Assembly: GCA_046330935.1 (NCBI GenBank)
Contig: JAXLRU010000005.1
Location: 434,001 to 498,000, forward strand
Length of the DNA stretch: 64,000 nt
DNA from: JAXLRU01 sp046330935
GTDB lineage: Bacteria; Actinomycetota; Actinomycetes; Actinomycetales; Kineosporiaceae
Reading direction: 5' to 3'
Below are positions 33,233 to 41,371 of the stretch, piece by piece; within the stretch, counting starts at the first letter, position 1, and the number at the start of each line of letters is the position of its first letter. The notes beneath the pieces are model-generated. The model did not search any database. It was given only the letters and a program-made list of their open reading frames with translations, and was not told the DNA's origin. The translations under genes and the position numbers were made by a program.

Positions 33233-33966
33233 ACACCCCGCAGCTCGCCCCGGCCCCGCCGCCGCCCCGCCGACCCTGGTGGGTGACGCCCGCCTCGGTG
33301 GCGCTCTTCCGCCTGGTGTGGCCCGCCCGCGTGCACGGCGTCGACCTCGTCCCGTCCTCCGGGCCGGTGGTCCTCGCCGGCAACCACCTCGGCGTGCTCG
33401 ATGGCCCGCTGCTGGTCGCCACCTGCCCCCGCTGGACGAGCTGCCTGGTCAAGGCCGAGATGTTCGACGGGCCGCTGGGCGCCGTCCTGCGCGCCGCCGG
33501 GCAGATCCCGATCGTGCGGGAGGGCGCGGACCGCACCGCCATGGCCACGGCCCTGCACCGGCTGCGGGGCGGGGGAGTCGTGGGGGTGTTCCCCGAGGGG
33601 ACGCGCGGGCGCGGCGACGTCTCGCAGGCCCGCGCCGGTGCCGCGTGGCTGGCGCTGCGCAGCGGCGCGCCCGTCGTGCCCGTGGCGGTCCTGGGCACAC
33701 GGCGCACGGGGGAGTCGACCTCGCGGCCACCGCGCCCGCGCCCCGTGCACATCGTCTTCGGTGACCCCGTGGCCCTGACCCCCGCGGTCGGGACGGGGGC
33801 CGCCACCGGTCGCACCGCCCTCGCGGCCGCCACCGACCAGGTGCGGGCGGCCCTCGCCGCCCACGTGACCCGAGCCGTCGCCCTCACCGGGCAACGGCTG
33901 CCCGACGACGCGCCCCCGGCCCCGGCCGGCGCCCCGCGCGTCACGACAGAAGGAGGAGCCGCGTGA
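33229..33966 (+). CDS. 1-acyl-glycerol-3-phosphate acyltransferase family protein
   Basis: 245 residues. The acyltransferase motif H-x4-D is present as NHLGVLDGP near residue 51 and the glycerophosphate-binding motif as FPEGTRGRG near 123, with IPIVREGADR between them. It likely transfers an acyl chain to lysophosphatidate to give phosphatidate, at the inner membrane face. The hydrophobic stretch near residues 20-35 may anchor it. A Pro/Ala-rich C-terminus ends in a ribosome-site-bearing overlap with der. Coupled overlaps on both sides place it in the cmk-plsC-der operon. Confidence 0.88.
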   Translation: MNTPQLAPAPPPPRRPWWVTPASVALFRLVWPARVHGVDLVPSSGPVVLAGNHLGVLDGPLLVATCPRWTSCLVKAEMFDGPLGAVLRAAGQIPIVREGADRTAMATALHRLRGGGVVGVFPEGTRGRGDVSQARAGAAWLALRSGAPVVPVAVLGTRRTGESTSRPPRPRPVHIVFGDPVALTPAVGTGAATGRTALAAATDQVRAALAAHVTRAVALTGQRLPDDAPPAPAGAPRVTTEGGAA

Positions 33967-35489
33967 CCCCGGACGAAAGGGTTCCCGACGACGACCTCGA
34001 CCCCGCCGAGGACACCTGGAGCGGCCGCGACCTGCGCGAGGTCGCCGAGTCCGAGGAGGGCCCGGACGTCGCCCGCGCCCTCCTGGCAGGCCTCGACGAC
34101 TACGACCTGTCGGAGGAGGACCGCGCGCTCCTGTTCGGCGGCGACGACGGCGGCGACGACGGCGACGAGGCGGGACCGCTGCCCGTGCTGGCCGTCGTCG
34201 GGCGGCCCAACGTCGGCAAGTCGACCCTGGTCAACCGGGTGCTGGGCCGTCGCGAGGCCGTCGTCCAGGACGTTCCCGGGGTGACCCGCGACCGCGTGAC
34301 CTACCAGGCGCAGTGGGCGGGCCGCGACTTCAAGGTCGTCGACACCGGCGGCTGGGAGAAGGACGTCAAGGGGCTCAACGCGCGGGTGGCCGAGCAGGCC
34401 GAGATCGCCGTCGAGCTGGCCGACGCCGTCCTGTTCGTCGTCGACGCGACGGTGGGGGCGACCGACACCGACGAGGACCTCGTGCGCGTCCTACGCCGCT
34501 CCGGCAAGCCGGTCGTGCTCGCCGCGAACAAGGTCGACGACGAACGCGGCGAGGCCGACGCCGCCATGCTCTGGAGCATGGGGCTGGGCGAGCCGTACGC
34601 CGTCTCCGCCCTGCACGGTCGGGGCAGCGGCGACCTGCTCGACGCCTGCCTGGCGGTGCTGCCGCCCGTCTCGGCCGTGGGCGGGCCGTCCGAGCCCGGG
34701 TTGCGCCGCGTGGCGCTGGTCGGGCGGCCCAACGTGGGCAAGTCCAGCCTGCTCAACGGCCTGGCCGGCAGCGAGCGCGTGGTCGTGGACTCCGTGGCCG
34801 GCACCACCCGCGACCCCGTCGACGAGGTGATCGAGCTGGGGGGCAAGCGGTGGCGGTTCGTCGACACCGCGGGCATCCGGCGCCGGGTGCACCAGACCGC
34901 GGGCGCCGACTTCTACGCCTCCCTGCGCACGCAGGCGGCGCTGGAGAAGGCCGAGGTGGCCCTCGTCCTGCTCGACGCGGGGGAGCCCCTCACGGAGCAG
35001 GACACGCGCGTGGTGCAGATGGCCGTGGACGCCGGTCGCGCCGTCGTCCTCGTCTACAACAAGTGGGACCTCGTGGACGAGGAGCGTCGTCGCTACCTGG
35101 AGCGCGAGTTCGAGCTCGACCTCAACCAGGTGACGTGGGCGCCCCGGGTCAACCTGTCGGCGCGGACCACCTGGCACGTCAACCGGCTGGTGCCCGCGCT
35201 GGAGACGTCCCTGGAGTCCTGGGAGACGCGGGTGCCCACCTCGCGGCTGAACGCCGTCCTCGCCGAGATCGTCTCGGCCCATCCGCACCCGGTGCGCGGG
35301 GGCCGCCAGCCGCGGATCCTCTTCGGCACCCAGGCGGCCACCCGGCCCCCGCGGTTCGTCCTGTTCGCCACGGGCTTCCTGGAGGCGGGGTACCGCCGCT
35401 TCGTCGAGCGCCGCCTGCGCGAGACGTTCGGGTTCCAGGGCACGCCGATCGAGGTGGCCGTGCGGGTGCGGGAGAAGCGCAAGCGCTGA
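33963..35489 (+). CDS. der: Ribosome-associated GTPase Der (EngA)
   Basis: 508 residues. Needed for maturation of the 50S subunit. It has two tandem GTPase domains: the first P-loop GRPNVGKSTLVN near residue 80 with DTGGWEKDVKG and NKVDDERGE, and the second GRPNVGKSSLLNGL near 257 with DTAGIRRRVHQ and NKWDLVDEE. The C-terminal KH-like domain contains HPHPVRGGRQPRILF. An acidic N-terminal lead of some 70 residues is typical of actinobacterial Der. GTG 33963 overlaps the plsC stop and has gaaggagg upstream. It ends the Rv1691-Rv1713-like block. Confidence 0.96.
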   Translation: MTPDERVPDDDLDPAEDTWSGRDLREVAESEEGPDVARALLAGLDDYDLSEEDRALLFGGDDGGDDGDEAGPLPVLAVVGRPNVGKSTLVNRVLGRREAVVQDVPGVTRDRVTYQAQWAGRDFKVVDTGGWEKDVKGLNARVAEQAEIAVELADAVLFVVDATVGATDTDEDLVRVLRRSGKPVVLAANKVDDERGEADAAMLWSMGLGEPYAVSALHGRGSGDLLDACLAVLPPVSAVGGPSEPGLRRVALVGRPNVGKSSLLNGLAGSERVVVDSVAGTTRDPVDEVIELGGKRWRFVDTAGIRRRVHQTAGADFYASLRTQAALEKAEVALVLLDAGEPLTEQDTRVVQMAVDAGRAVVLVYNKWDLVDEERRRYLEREFELDLNQVTWAPRVNLSARTTWHVNRLVPALETSLESWETRVPTSRLNAVLAEIVSAHPHPVRGGRQPRILFGTQAATRPPRFVLFATGFLEAGYRRFVERRLRETFGFQGTPIEVAVRVREKRKR

Positions 35490-35546
35490 GCCGACCCGCC
35501 GGACTGCCCCCGGGCAACCGGTTCGGAACCTACCCCTCGGGTGGGG

Positions 35547-35552
35547 TAACAT
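35547..35552 (+). promoter_or_regulatory. Candidate -10 box (TAACAT) of tRNA-Pro
   Basis: TAACAT lies 52 nt before the mature tRNA. A possible -35 (ttcgga, 35522-35527) is 19 nt further up. No other gene lies between, so the tRNA is probably transcribed alone. Confidence 0.4.
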
Positions 35553-35603
35553 CGTCGAGGCGAACGGGGCTCCCCGAAAGGGTGGCAACGGTTCGTCGCG
35601 ACT

Positions 35604-35677
<74 letters not shown>

Positions 35678-35688
35678 CGGTGAGTCAC

Positions 35689-35723
35689 GAAGAGGTCGTC
35701 TCCTTGCAGGAGGCGGCCTCTTC
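35689..35723 (+). terminator. Hairpin terminator after tRNA-Pro
   Basis: A 16-bp stem (35689-35704 with 35708-35723) with a 3-nt loop, starting gaagagg and ending cctcttc, including two G-U pairs. It begins 12 nt after the tRNA. No T run follows, which is common for terminators of high-GC Actinobacteria. Confidence 0.7.
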
Positions 35724-35768
35724 GGCGTTCCGGGGCTCTCGGGTCTGCTCCCGCACGACGGCGCTCGC

Positions 35769-35774
35769 TAGGCT
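35769..35774 (+). promoter_or_regulatory. Candidate -10 box (TAGGCT) of the YVTN gene
   Basis: A TAnnnT hexamer between the tRNA terminator and the propeller gene. It gives a leader of about 72 nt ending in the ribosome site agggagg at 35836-35842. Confidence 0.35.
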
Positions 35775-35852
35775 TGGCGCCGACCGCACCGACCGGTGGC
35801 GGGCCCCAGTTCCACGGTTTCGCCCGGGACGACGCAGGGAGGTACCCCGACG

Positions 35853-37190
35853 GTGTCACGCCGCGGAACGCGGGTCCGACGCCTCAGCGGCCGTCACGCC
35901 CGCAGGCCCCGGCGGGGCATCGCCGGCGCCGCGCTGCCGCTGTCGCTGTGCCTGCTGGCCGTGATGGGTCTGCTCACCGCCGCGACGGCGTCGTTCCTTC
36001 GACACCCCCAGCGGGTGATCGCGCAGACGCCACCCGACACCGACGCCCTCGCCCGGCTGGGCACGGACGTGGCCGCGGCGAACCCGCCTCGCGCCTCGGC
36101 GTCGCCCACCAGCTCCTCGCCGTCGCCCTCGGCCACGGTGATCACGGCCAGCCGCGCGGCGATCCCCTCCGACCAGCGCCGCGCCGTCAAGCAGCGGTCC
36201 GTGGAGACCGACGGCAGCCCCAAGGCGCTCGCCGTGGCCCCGGACGGCTCGGTGGCCGTGCTCTCCATGACCTCCCGGGAGATCCTCGTCGTCGGCCCCG
36301 ACGGGTCCCGCCGCGCCTCGGTCCCCACGACCGTCACGCCCTCCCGCCTCGGGGAGCCCCGGTGGTCCCAGGCGGTGAAGGGGGCGCCCGTCGACGGCGC
36401 CTTCACCCCCGACGGCGGGCACCTGTGGGTGTCGAACTACGCGATGAGCGGCCCCGGCTTCACTCGCCCCGGCACCGACGAGTGCCGCAGCGGCTCCGGC
36501 CTCGACGGCAGCTTCCTCTACCGCGTCTCCACCCGGACCTGGACGGTCGACGCGGTCGTCGCCGTCGGGGCGGTGCCCAAGGACGTGCGGGTCAGCCCCG
36601 ACGGCGCCAGCGTTCTCGTCACCACGTGGTGCTCCGGCGAGCTGACGGTCGTGGACGCGGCCACGGCCGAGGTCCGGGGGTCGCTGCCCCTCGGCTCGCA
36701 CCCCCGGGGTATCGCCGTCAGTCCCGACTCCCGCACCGCCTACGTGACCCTCACGGGTGGTCGCGACGTCGTCGTCGTCGACCTCGCCGGCGTCGCCGAG
36801 TGGAAGGGGGTCCGCGGGCGCTGGTCCGGGCTGGGGGAGGGCCCCCGCCAGGTGGTGCTCACCCGCGACGGGCGCCGCGCCTACGTGACCTGCCTGGGCG
36901 CGGGAACGGTGCTCACCGTCGACGTCGCGACGGGGCGGGTCCTCGCCACCGCACGCCCGGGCCGCGAGCCGCGCACCGCCGTGCTGAGCGGGGACGGCAG
37001 CGCCCTCTTCGTCGTCAACTACGAGTCCTCGACGATCACCCGGCTGCGCGCCTCCGACCTGGAGGTGGTGGAGACCGTCGCGACGCAGCGGCACACGATC
37101 GCGCTCGGGTACGCGGCGGCCGCCTCGCAGCTGTGGGTGGGACAGGTCGACGGCACCCTCGACGTCTACGGCGACGAGGTCCGCCGCTGA
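35853..37190 (+). CDS. Membrane-anchored YVTN-type beta-propeller protein
   Basis: 445 residues. An Arg-rich cytoplasmic start is followed by one hydrophobic helix (about 21-49), then a Ser/Pro/Ala-rich linker (about 65-105) and a beta-propeller outside the cell. Blade motifs recur: PKALAVAPDGSVAVLS, GAFTPDGGHLWVSNYAMS, PKDVRVSPDGASVLVTTWCS, PRGIAVSPDSRTAYVTLTGG, PRQVVLTRDGRRAYVTCLGA and PRTAVLSGDGSALFVVNYES, about one every 40-45 residues. Such propellers usually act as binding platforms on the cell surface; no enzyme residues are recognised. GTG 35853 is chosen because agggagg lies 10 nt before it. It stands alone between two conserved gene blocks, and I know no assigned function for it. 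Confidence 0.85.
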   Translation: MSRRGTRVRRLSGRHARRPRRGIAGAALPLSLCLLAVMGLLTAATASFLRHPQRVIAQTPPDTDALARLGTDVAAANPPRASASPTSSSPSPSATVITASRAAIPSDQRRAVKQRSVETDGSPKALAVAPDGSVAVLSMTSREILVVGPDGSRRASVPTTVTPSRLGEPRWSQAVKGAPVDGAFTPDGGHLWVSNYAMSGPGFTRPGTDECRSGSGLDGSFLYRVSTRTWTVDAVVAVGAVPKDVRVSPDGASVLVTTWCSGELTVVDAATAEVRGSLPLGSHPRGIAVSPDSRTAYVTLTGGRDVVVVDLAGVAEWKGVRGRWSGLGEGPRQVVLTRDGRRAYVTCLGAGTVLTVDVATGRVLATARPGREPRTAVLSGDGSALFVVNYESSTITRLRASDLEVVETVATQRHTIALGYAAAASQLWVGQVDGTLDVYGDEVRR

Positions 37191-37238
37191 CCCCCGCGCA
37201 CGCCCCGCGGGCTGCAGGAGCGCCGCGGGCCTCGGCGC

Positions 37239-37244
37239 TACGCT
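37239..37244 (+). promoter_or_regulatory. -10 box of a probable leaderless transcript (TACGCT)
   Basis: TACGCT is followed by 6 nt and then the GTG start at 37251, with no ribosome-binding site between. The transcript probably begins at the start codon and covers the phosphatidyltransferase-DUF881 group. Confidence 0.6.
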
Positions 37245-37250
37245 GCACGC

Positions 37251-37868
37251 GTGTCGCAGCCCACCCCGGCCCCCCGCGCCGACGCGAGCGGTGCCGCCCC
37301 GGTCGACCGGGTGTGGACGGTGCCCAACCTGCTGAGCCTGAGCCGGCTCCTGCTGGTCCCCGTCTTCGCGTGGGCGATCCTCACCCGCCACGACGCCCTC
37401 GCGTGGGCGGTCCTGGCCGTCTCCGGCGCCACCGACTGGCTCGACGGCTGGCTGGCCCGCCGTCTGGACCAGACCTCGCGGCTGGGGCAGCTGCTCGACC
37501 CGGCGGCCGACCGGCTCTACATCGTCACGACGCTGCTGGGCCTGGCCTATCGCGACATCGTCCCCTGGTGGCTGGTCGTGGCCATCCTGGCCCGTGACGT
37601 GATCCTGGCCGCGACCCTGCCGGTGCTCGCGGGCGCCGGCTACGGGCCGCTCCCGGTGCACTTCCTCGGCAAGGCCGCGACGGCGAGCCTGCTCTACGCC
37701 TTCCCCCTGCTCCTGTGGGGGGACGGGGGGTCCGTCGCGGCCACGGTGGCCCGCGTGGTGGGCTGGGCGTTCGCCCTGTGGGGGACGGGGATGTACTGGT
37801 GGGCGGGCCTGCTGTACCTGCGTCAGGTGCGCCTGCTCACCCGGTCGGAAGCCGTGACCACGCCGTGA
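37251..37868 (+). CDS. CDP-alcohol phosphatidyltransferase family protein
   Basis: 205 residues with about five membrane helices. The family signature D-x2-DG-x2-AR-x8-G-x3-D-x3-D is complete: TDWLDGWLARRLDQTSRLGQ followed by LLDPAADRL near residues 62-87. It joins a CDP-activated diacylglycerol to an alcohol, giving phosphatidylglycerol phosphate, cardiolipin or another phospholipid; the alcohol cannot be told. It occupies the place of Rv1822 (pgsA2) next to the DUF881 and small-basic-protein genes, so a role in lipid supply for envelope growth is likely. The start follows a -10 box by 6 nt. Confidence 0.9.
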   Translation: MSQPTPAPRADASGAAPVDRVWTVPNLLSLSRLLLVPVFAWAILTRHDALAWAVLAVSGATDWLDGWLARRLDQTSRLGQLLDPAADRLYIVTTLLGLAYRDIVPWWLVVAILARDVILAATLPVLAGAGYGPLPVHFLGKAATASLLYAFPLLLWGDGGSVAATVARVVGWAFALWGTGMYWWAGLLYLRQVRLLTRSEAVTTP

Positions 37869-37905
37869 CGCCCAGGCCGCCGTCGCCGTGTCAGGATGAC
37901 CCGCG

Positions 37906-38835
37906 ATGAACCCCTCGGTCCTGGTCCGCGCGTTGCGTCCCCTCGGCGCGCGCGCCGTCGACGCGGTCCGGCCCGACGTCTCCCGGCCGCCCTCGGTCCG
38001 GGCGCTGGACGCCTCGATGAGCCTGCTGCGCGACATCGAGGCCCACCCCCTGGACCCGGGGTACGCCGAGGCTGCGGCACGTGGCCGGTCGAGGACCACC
38101 TCGGCCCGCAGCCGTGCGGTGACGCTCGTCCTCACCGCAGCCGTCGCGGGGATCAGCGTCGCCGCGATCCTCGCGTTGCGGGCGCCGGATCCGGGCAGCG
38201 AGGAGGCTCGGCGCCAACTGGTCAGCCGGATCGAGCGGCTGTCGGCGAAGGTGGCCCAGGCCGAACGCGACAACGCCGCGCTGCGCGCCCGCCTCGCCGA
38301 CGCCGAGGCGGCCGTGCTCGGCCCCACGGGGGCGGGAGACCTGCGCCGGTGGGAGCTGCTGGCCGGGCAACGGCCCGTCGCCGGCCCCGGGCTCACCCTC
38401 ACCGTCGACGACGCTCCCGGGGCTCGCGACGCGCTGCCCGACGGCGGTGGCGAAGGGCCGGCGGAAGGTCTCGTCCAGGACCGCGACCTCCAAACCGTCG
38501 TCAACGCCCTGTGGGCGAGCGGCGCCGAGGCCGTCGCCGTCAACGGACAGCGGTTGACCGCGACGTCGGCGATCAGGTCGGCGGGCAGCGCGGTGATGGT
38601 CGACTACCGACCCGTCTCCCCGCCCTACCGGGTCGACGCCATCGGCGAGGCCGCCACCCTGCAGTCGCGCTTCGCCGCGGGCGACGGCGGCACCTACGTC
38701 CAGTACCTGCAGAACAACTTCGGGATCCTCGTGACGCTCCAGGCAGACCAGACCGTGCGACTCCCCGCAGCGCGCGCGGTCGTCCTCCACTACGCCCGCT
38801 CGGTCCCGGCCCGCACCGAGGAGGCGCGCTCGTGA
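37906..38835 (+). CDS. DUF881 membrane protein (first copy)
   Basis: 309 residues. A cytoplasmic N-terminus of about 65 residues, one membrane helix at about 68-91 and a coiled coil at about 97-130 (RIERLSAKVAQAERDNAALR) precede the extracytoplasmic DUF881 domain (LQTVVNALWASGAEAVAVNG near 192, then the RVDAIGEAATLQSRF block). The family is related by domain to YlxX/YlxW of Bacillus, found next to division genes. ATG 37906 has agga 9 nt upstream. It overlaps the small basic protein gene by 4 nt. Function is unknown; gene order equals Rv1823-Rv1825. Confidence 0.88.
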   Translation: MNPSVLVRALRPLGARAVDAVRPDVSRPPSVRALDASMSLLRDIEAHPLDPGYAEAAARGRSRTTSARSRAVTLVLTAAVAGISVAAILALRAPDPGSEEARRQLVSRIERLSAKVAQAERDNAALRARLADAEAAVLGPTGAGDLRRWELLAGQRPVAGPGLTLTVDDAPGARDALPDGGGEGPAEGLVQDRDLQTVVNALWASGAEAVAVNGQRLTATSAIRSAGSAVMVDYRPVSPPYRVDAIGEAATLQSRFAAGDGGTYVQYLQNNFGILVTLQADQTVRLPAARAVVLHYARSVPARTEEARS

Positions 38836-39164
38836 TCCCCGTCCTCGGTCTCATCGTCGGCGTCGTCGCCGGGCTCGTCTTCGAGCCGTCGGTGCCGTTG
38901 TGGATGCAGCCCTACCTCCCGATCGCCGTCGTGGCCGCGCTCGACGCCCTGTTCGGTGGCCTGAGGGCGGTGCTCGACGGGCTGTTCAACGAGCGGGTCT
39001 TCACCGTCTCGTTCATCGCCAACGTGCTGGTCGCCGCCCTCATCGTCTACCTCGGGGACCAGCTCGGCGTGGGCTCGCAGCTGTCGACCGGGGTCGTCGT
39101 CGTCCTCGGCATCCGGATCTTCTCCAACGCCGCCGCGATCCGGCGGCGACTGTTCCGGGCATGA
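38832..39164 (+). CDS. Small basic protein (DUF1290, Sbp family)
   Basis: 110 residues and three hydrophobic segments: residues 1-15, 25-45 and 60-85. The sequence MQPYLPIAVVAALDALFGGL and RAVLDGLFNERVF is the family core. It is the homologue of Bacillus Sbp encoded near ftsA-ftsZ and of Rv1824. Always found between two DUF881 genes in Actinobacteria, it may form a membrane complex with them. Both ends overlap neighbours by 4 nt, so fixed stoichiometry is likely. Biochemical role unknown. Confidence 0.9.
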   Translation: MIPVLGLIVGVVAGLVFEPSVPLWMQPYLPIAVVAALDALFGGLRAVLDGLFNERVFTVSFIANVLVAALIVYLGDQLGVGSQLSTGVVVVLGIRIFSNAAAIRRRLFRA

Positions 39165-40672
39165 GCGCCTCCCACGACCCCACGGCGCCCGGCGACGACG
39201 ACGCGCAGGCCGCGCAGACGAGCGGCTGGACGGTGGACGACGCACGTCCCGGTGCGCTCGCCGTCGAGGTCGACGCCGCCGGTGTCGGCGCCGTGCCCGA
39301 GGAGGCGCGGCCCGGCAGAGACCTGGAACCCGGCGCGGACGAAGCCGCAGAGGGGCCCGAGGCCTCGGAGGCCGATGCTGCTGGGCCCGATGCTGCTGGG
39401 CCCGATGCTGCTGGGCCCGATGCTGCTGGGCCCGATGCTGCGGGCCCTGCAGTCGGCGAGCAGGAGGGGCCCAGCCCGGACGCCGCTGAAGCGGACGACC
39501 TCGACGAGGCCGCCGCGCCTGCCGACGTCGGTGGTGCGCGTGGCGGCACCGAGGACGCCGCGCAGGAGGACGCCGCGGCGCAGCACGCCGACCTCCCCTC
39601 CCGTCCCGTGCCTGTCGCGGAGCCGGTCGCCGAGTCCGTCCCGGAACCGCAGCCCGGTCCCGCGCTCGAGGCCGTTCCCGCCTCGGACGCCGCTGTCGCG
39701 TCCGAGTCCCTGCCCGAGGCCCCTCCTGGCTCCCTGCCCGCGCCCCTGAGTGGGCCGGAGGAGGCGGGGGAGGCCGAGGAGCGGGTCGGGACGCGAGGAT
39801 CGGCCGATGCGTCGGTCGGCGGGGTCGCAGAGCCGGGGCCCGCGGCATCGGCCTCGGACGACGACGTACCGCCCGGCCCCGCGGACGAGGACGCCGGAGG
39901 ACTGCCCCCCGCCGACGACGTCGAGGACGCCCCGGCGCAGCCGCAGGGGTGGGCCGCCGTGACCGCCGCGTTCAGGCCGCATCCGGCCACGCGTGGCCAG
40001 GTGTTGGCGGGCGTCCTGTGCGCGGTCCTCGGGTTCGCCCTGGTGGTGCAGGTGCACCAGACGAACGTCTCGGGCCTGGCGTCCCTGCGACAGGCCGACC
40101 TCGGCCAGGTGTGGGCGCGGGTGTCGGGGGAGTACACCCGGCTGGAGGAGGAGGCGCAGAGCCTCCAGGAGGCGAGGGAGAAGCTCGCCGACCGTGACTC
40201 CTCCCGGGCGGCGGCCGAGGAGTCCGCCCGTTCCCGGATCGAGGTGCTCGCCATCCTGGCCGGCCTGGCGCCCGCACGCGGGCCGGGCCTGGAGATCCGG
40301 ATCGAGGACCCCAAGGCCCGGGTGGGAGCGGCCGAGATCCTCGACGCCGTGCAGGAGCTGCGCGACGCGGGGGCCGAGGCCCTCCAGATCTCCGGCGGCG
40401 GCTACGACGTCCGGATCACCGCCGCGACGTCGTTCGTGGACGCCGACGGTGGCATCCGCAGTGCGGGAGTGGTGCTGACCGCGCCGCTGACCCTGCGCGT
40501 CATCGGGGACCCCGACACGTTGTCGGCCGCGCTCGACATCCCGGGCGGGGTGAACGACGTCCTGACCGACGCCGGGGCCCGGATGACGCTCACGCCCCGC
40601 CCCGAGGTGCTCGTGGACGCGCTCGCACGGACACCCACCTATCGGTACTCCACCCCTGCGTCCTCCGGCTGA
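39161..40672 (+). CDS. DUF881 membrane protein (second copy) with long acidic, repeat-rich N-terminus
   Basis: 503 residues. The first about 265 residues are Asp/Glu/Ala/Pro-rich and predicted disordered and cytoplasmic; they include five AGPDA units coded by a 15-bp tandem repeat. One membrane helix lies at about 278-298 (LAGVLCAVLGFALVVQV), followed by a coiled coil (about 318-345) and the DUF881 domain (IEDPKARVGAAEILDAVQEL onward). Typical DUF881 proteins are near 250-310 residues, so this one is far longer. It lies in the place of Rv1825. The long acidic tail could reach cytoplasmic partners; that is inference. It overlaps the small basic protein gene by 4 nt. Confidence 0.88.
   Translation: MSASHDPTAPGDDDAQAAQTSGWTVDDARPGALAVEVDAAGVGAVPEEARPGRDLEPGADEAAEGPEASEADAAGPDAAGPDAAGPDAAGPDAAGPAVGEQEGPSPDAAEADDLDEAAAPADVGGARGGTEDAAQEDAAAQHADLPSRPVPVAEPVAESVPEPQPGPALEAVPASDAAVASESLPEAPPGSLPAPLSGPEEAGEAEERVGTRGSADASVGGVAEPGPAASASDDDVPPGPADEDAGGLPPADDVEDAPAQPQGWAAVTAAFRPHPATRGQVLAGVLCAVLGFALVVQVHQTNVSGLASLRQADLGQVWARVSGEYTRLEEEAQSLQEAREKLADRDSSRAAAEESARSRIEVLAILAGLAPARGPGLEIRIEDPKARVGAAEILDAVQELRDAGAEALQISGGGYDVRITAATSFVDADGGIRSAGVVLTAPLTLRVIGDPDTLSAALDIPGGVNDVLTDAGARMTLTPRPEVLVDALARTPTYRYSTPASSG
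39374..39448 (+). repeat. 15-bp tandem repeat in the DUF881 gene
   Basis: Four exact copies of gatgctgctgggccc followed by one degenerate copy (gatgctgcgggccct). Each unit encodes one five-residue DAAGP step, so copy-number change keeps the frame. The codon ctg-rich pattern differs from the surrounding gene, which favours gcc and gcg. Confidence 0.92.
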
Positions 40673-40824
40673 GGACCTGCCGCGGCGTGCTCCGCGCGCG
40701 CCCGGCACCATGGACCCCGGTCGAGGAGCGCCCCCGGACCGGAGGCACGACCGACAGCACGGCCGGCACGACCCGACGAGACACGATGACGCGGCGGTCG
40801 CCGCGAGCGACGAGGAGGCAGACG

Positions 40825-41205
40825 GTGGCGGAGTTCGAGGTTCCCGAGGAGCTGGCCTACACCGCGGAGCACGAGTGGGTCGCGGTCAGCGACGGCGTCG
40901 CCCGGATCGGGATCACCGCCTTCGCCCAGGACGCCCTCGGCGACATCGTGTTCGTCACCCTGCCCGAGCCCGGCACGACCGTCACCGAGGGCTCCGCGGT
41001 GGGGGAGGTCGAGTCGACGAAGAGCGTGTCCGACGTCTACGCACCGGTGAGCGGGGAGGTCGTGGAGCGCAACGAGGCGCTGGAGGCCACCCCCGAGCTC
41101 GTCAACTCCGACCCGTACGGGCAGGGCTGGATGTTCTCCGTCCGGCTGGACGGCGGGGCCCCCGCGCTGCTGTCCGCACAGGAGTACCGCGGCCTGCTGG
41201 GCTGA
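40825..41205 (+). CDS. gcvH: Glycine cleavage system H protein
   Basis: 126 residues, normal length. The lipoyl carrier that shuttles the aminomethyl group between the P, T and L proteins. The hammerhead fold starts YTAEHEWVAV and the lipoylated Lys lies in GEVESTKSVSDVYAPVSG near residue 64. The C-terminal GQGWMFSVRLD block is present. GTG 40825 is preferred to earlier starts since it follows cgaggagg and begins directly before the fold. It is separated from the riboswitch-controlled gcvP by 4 kb, as in mycobacteria (Rv1826 and Rv1832). gcvT is not in the window. Confidence 0.95.
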   Translation: MAEFEVPEELAYTAEHEWVAVSDGVARIGITAFAQDALGDIVFVTLPEPGTTVTEGSAVGEVESTKSVSDVYAPVSGEVVERNEALEATPELVNSDPYGQGWMFSVRLDGGAPALLSAQEYRGLLG

Positions 41206-41300
41206 GCACGCCACGCGCCCGGTTGCCGAACGCAGGCGCACGACCACCCCTCGTGACGCGCCACGTGTCACGACGCGGGGACGTCCGGCGTCCTCCCGGC

Positions 41301-41306
41301 TACGCT
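41301..41306 (+). promoter_or_regulatory. Candidate -10 box (TACGCT) of the FHA gene
   Basis: A TAnnnT hexamer about 70 nt before the FHA gene ATG, after the gcvH stop. The leader ends in the ribosome site ctggaggg at 41359-41366. Confidence 0.4.
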
Positions 41307-41371
41307 TCCCCCGACAGGGGCGGGCTCGCCGTCCTGTCCGTTCCGTCCCGTTTGCTTCCTGGAGGGCCTCG

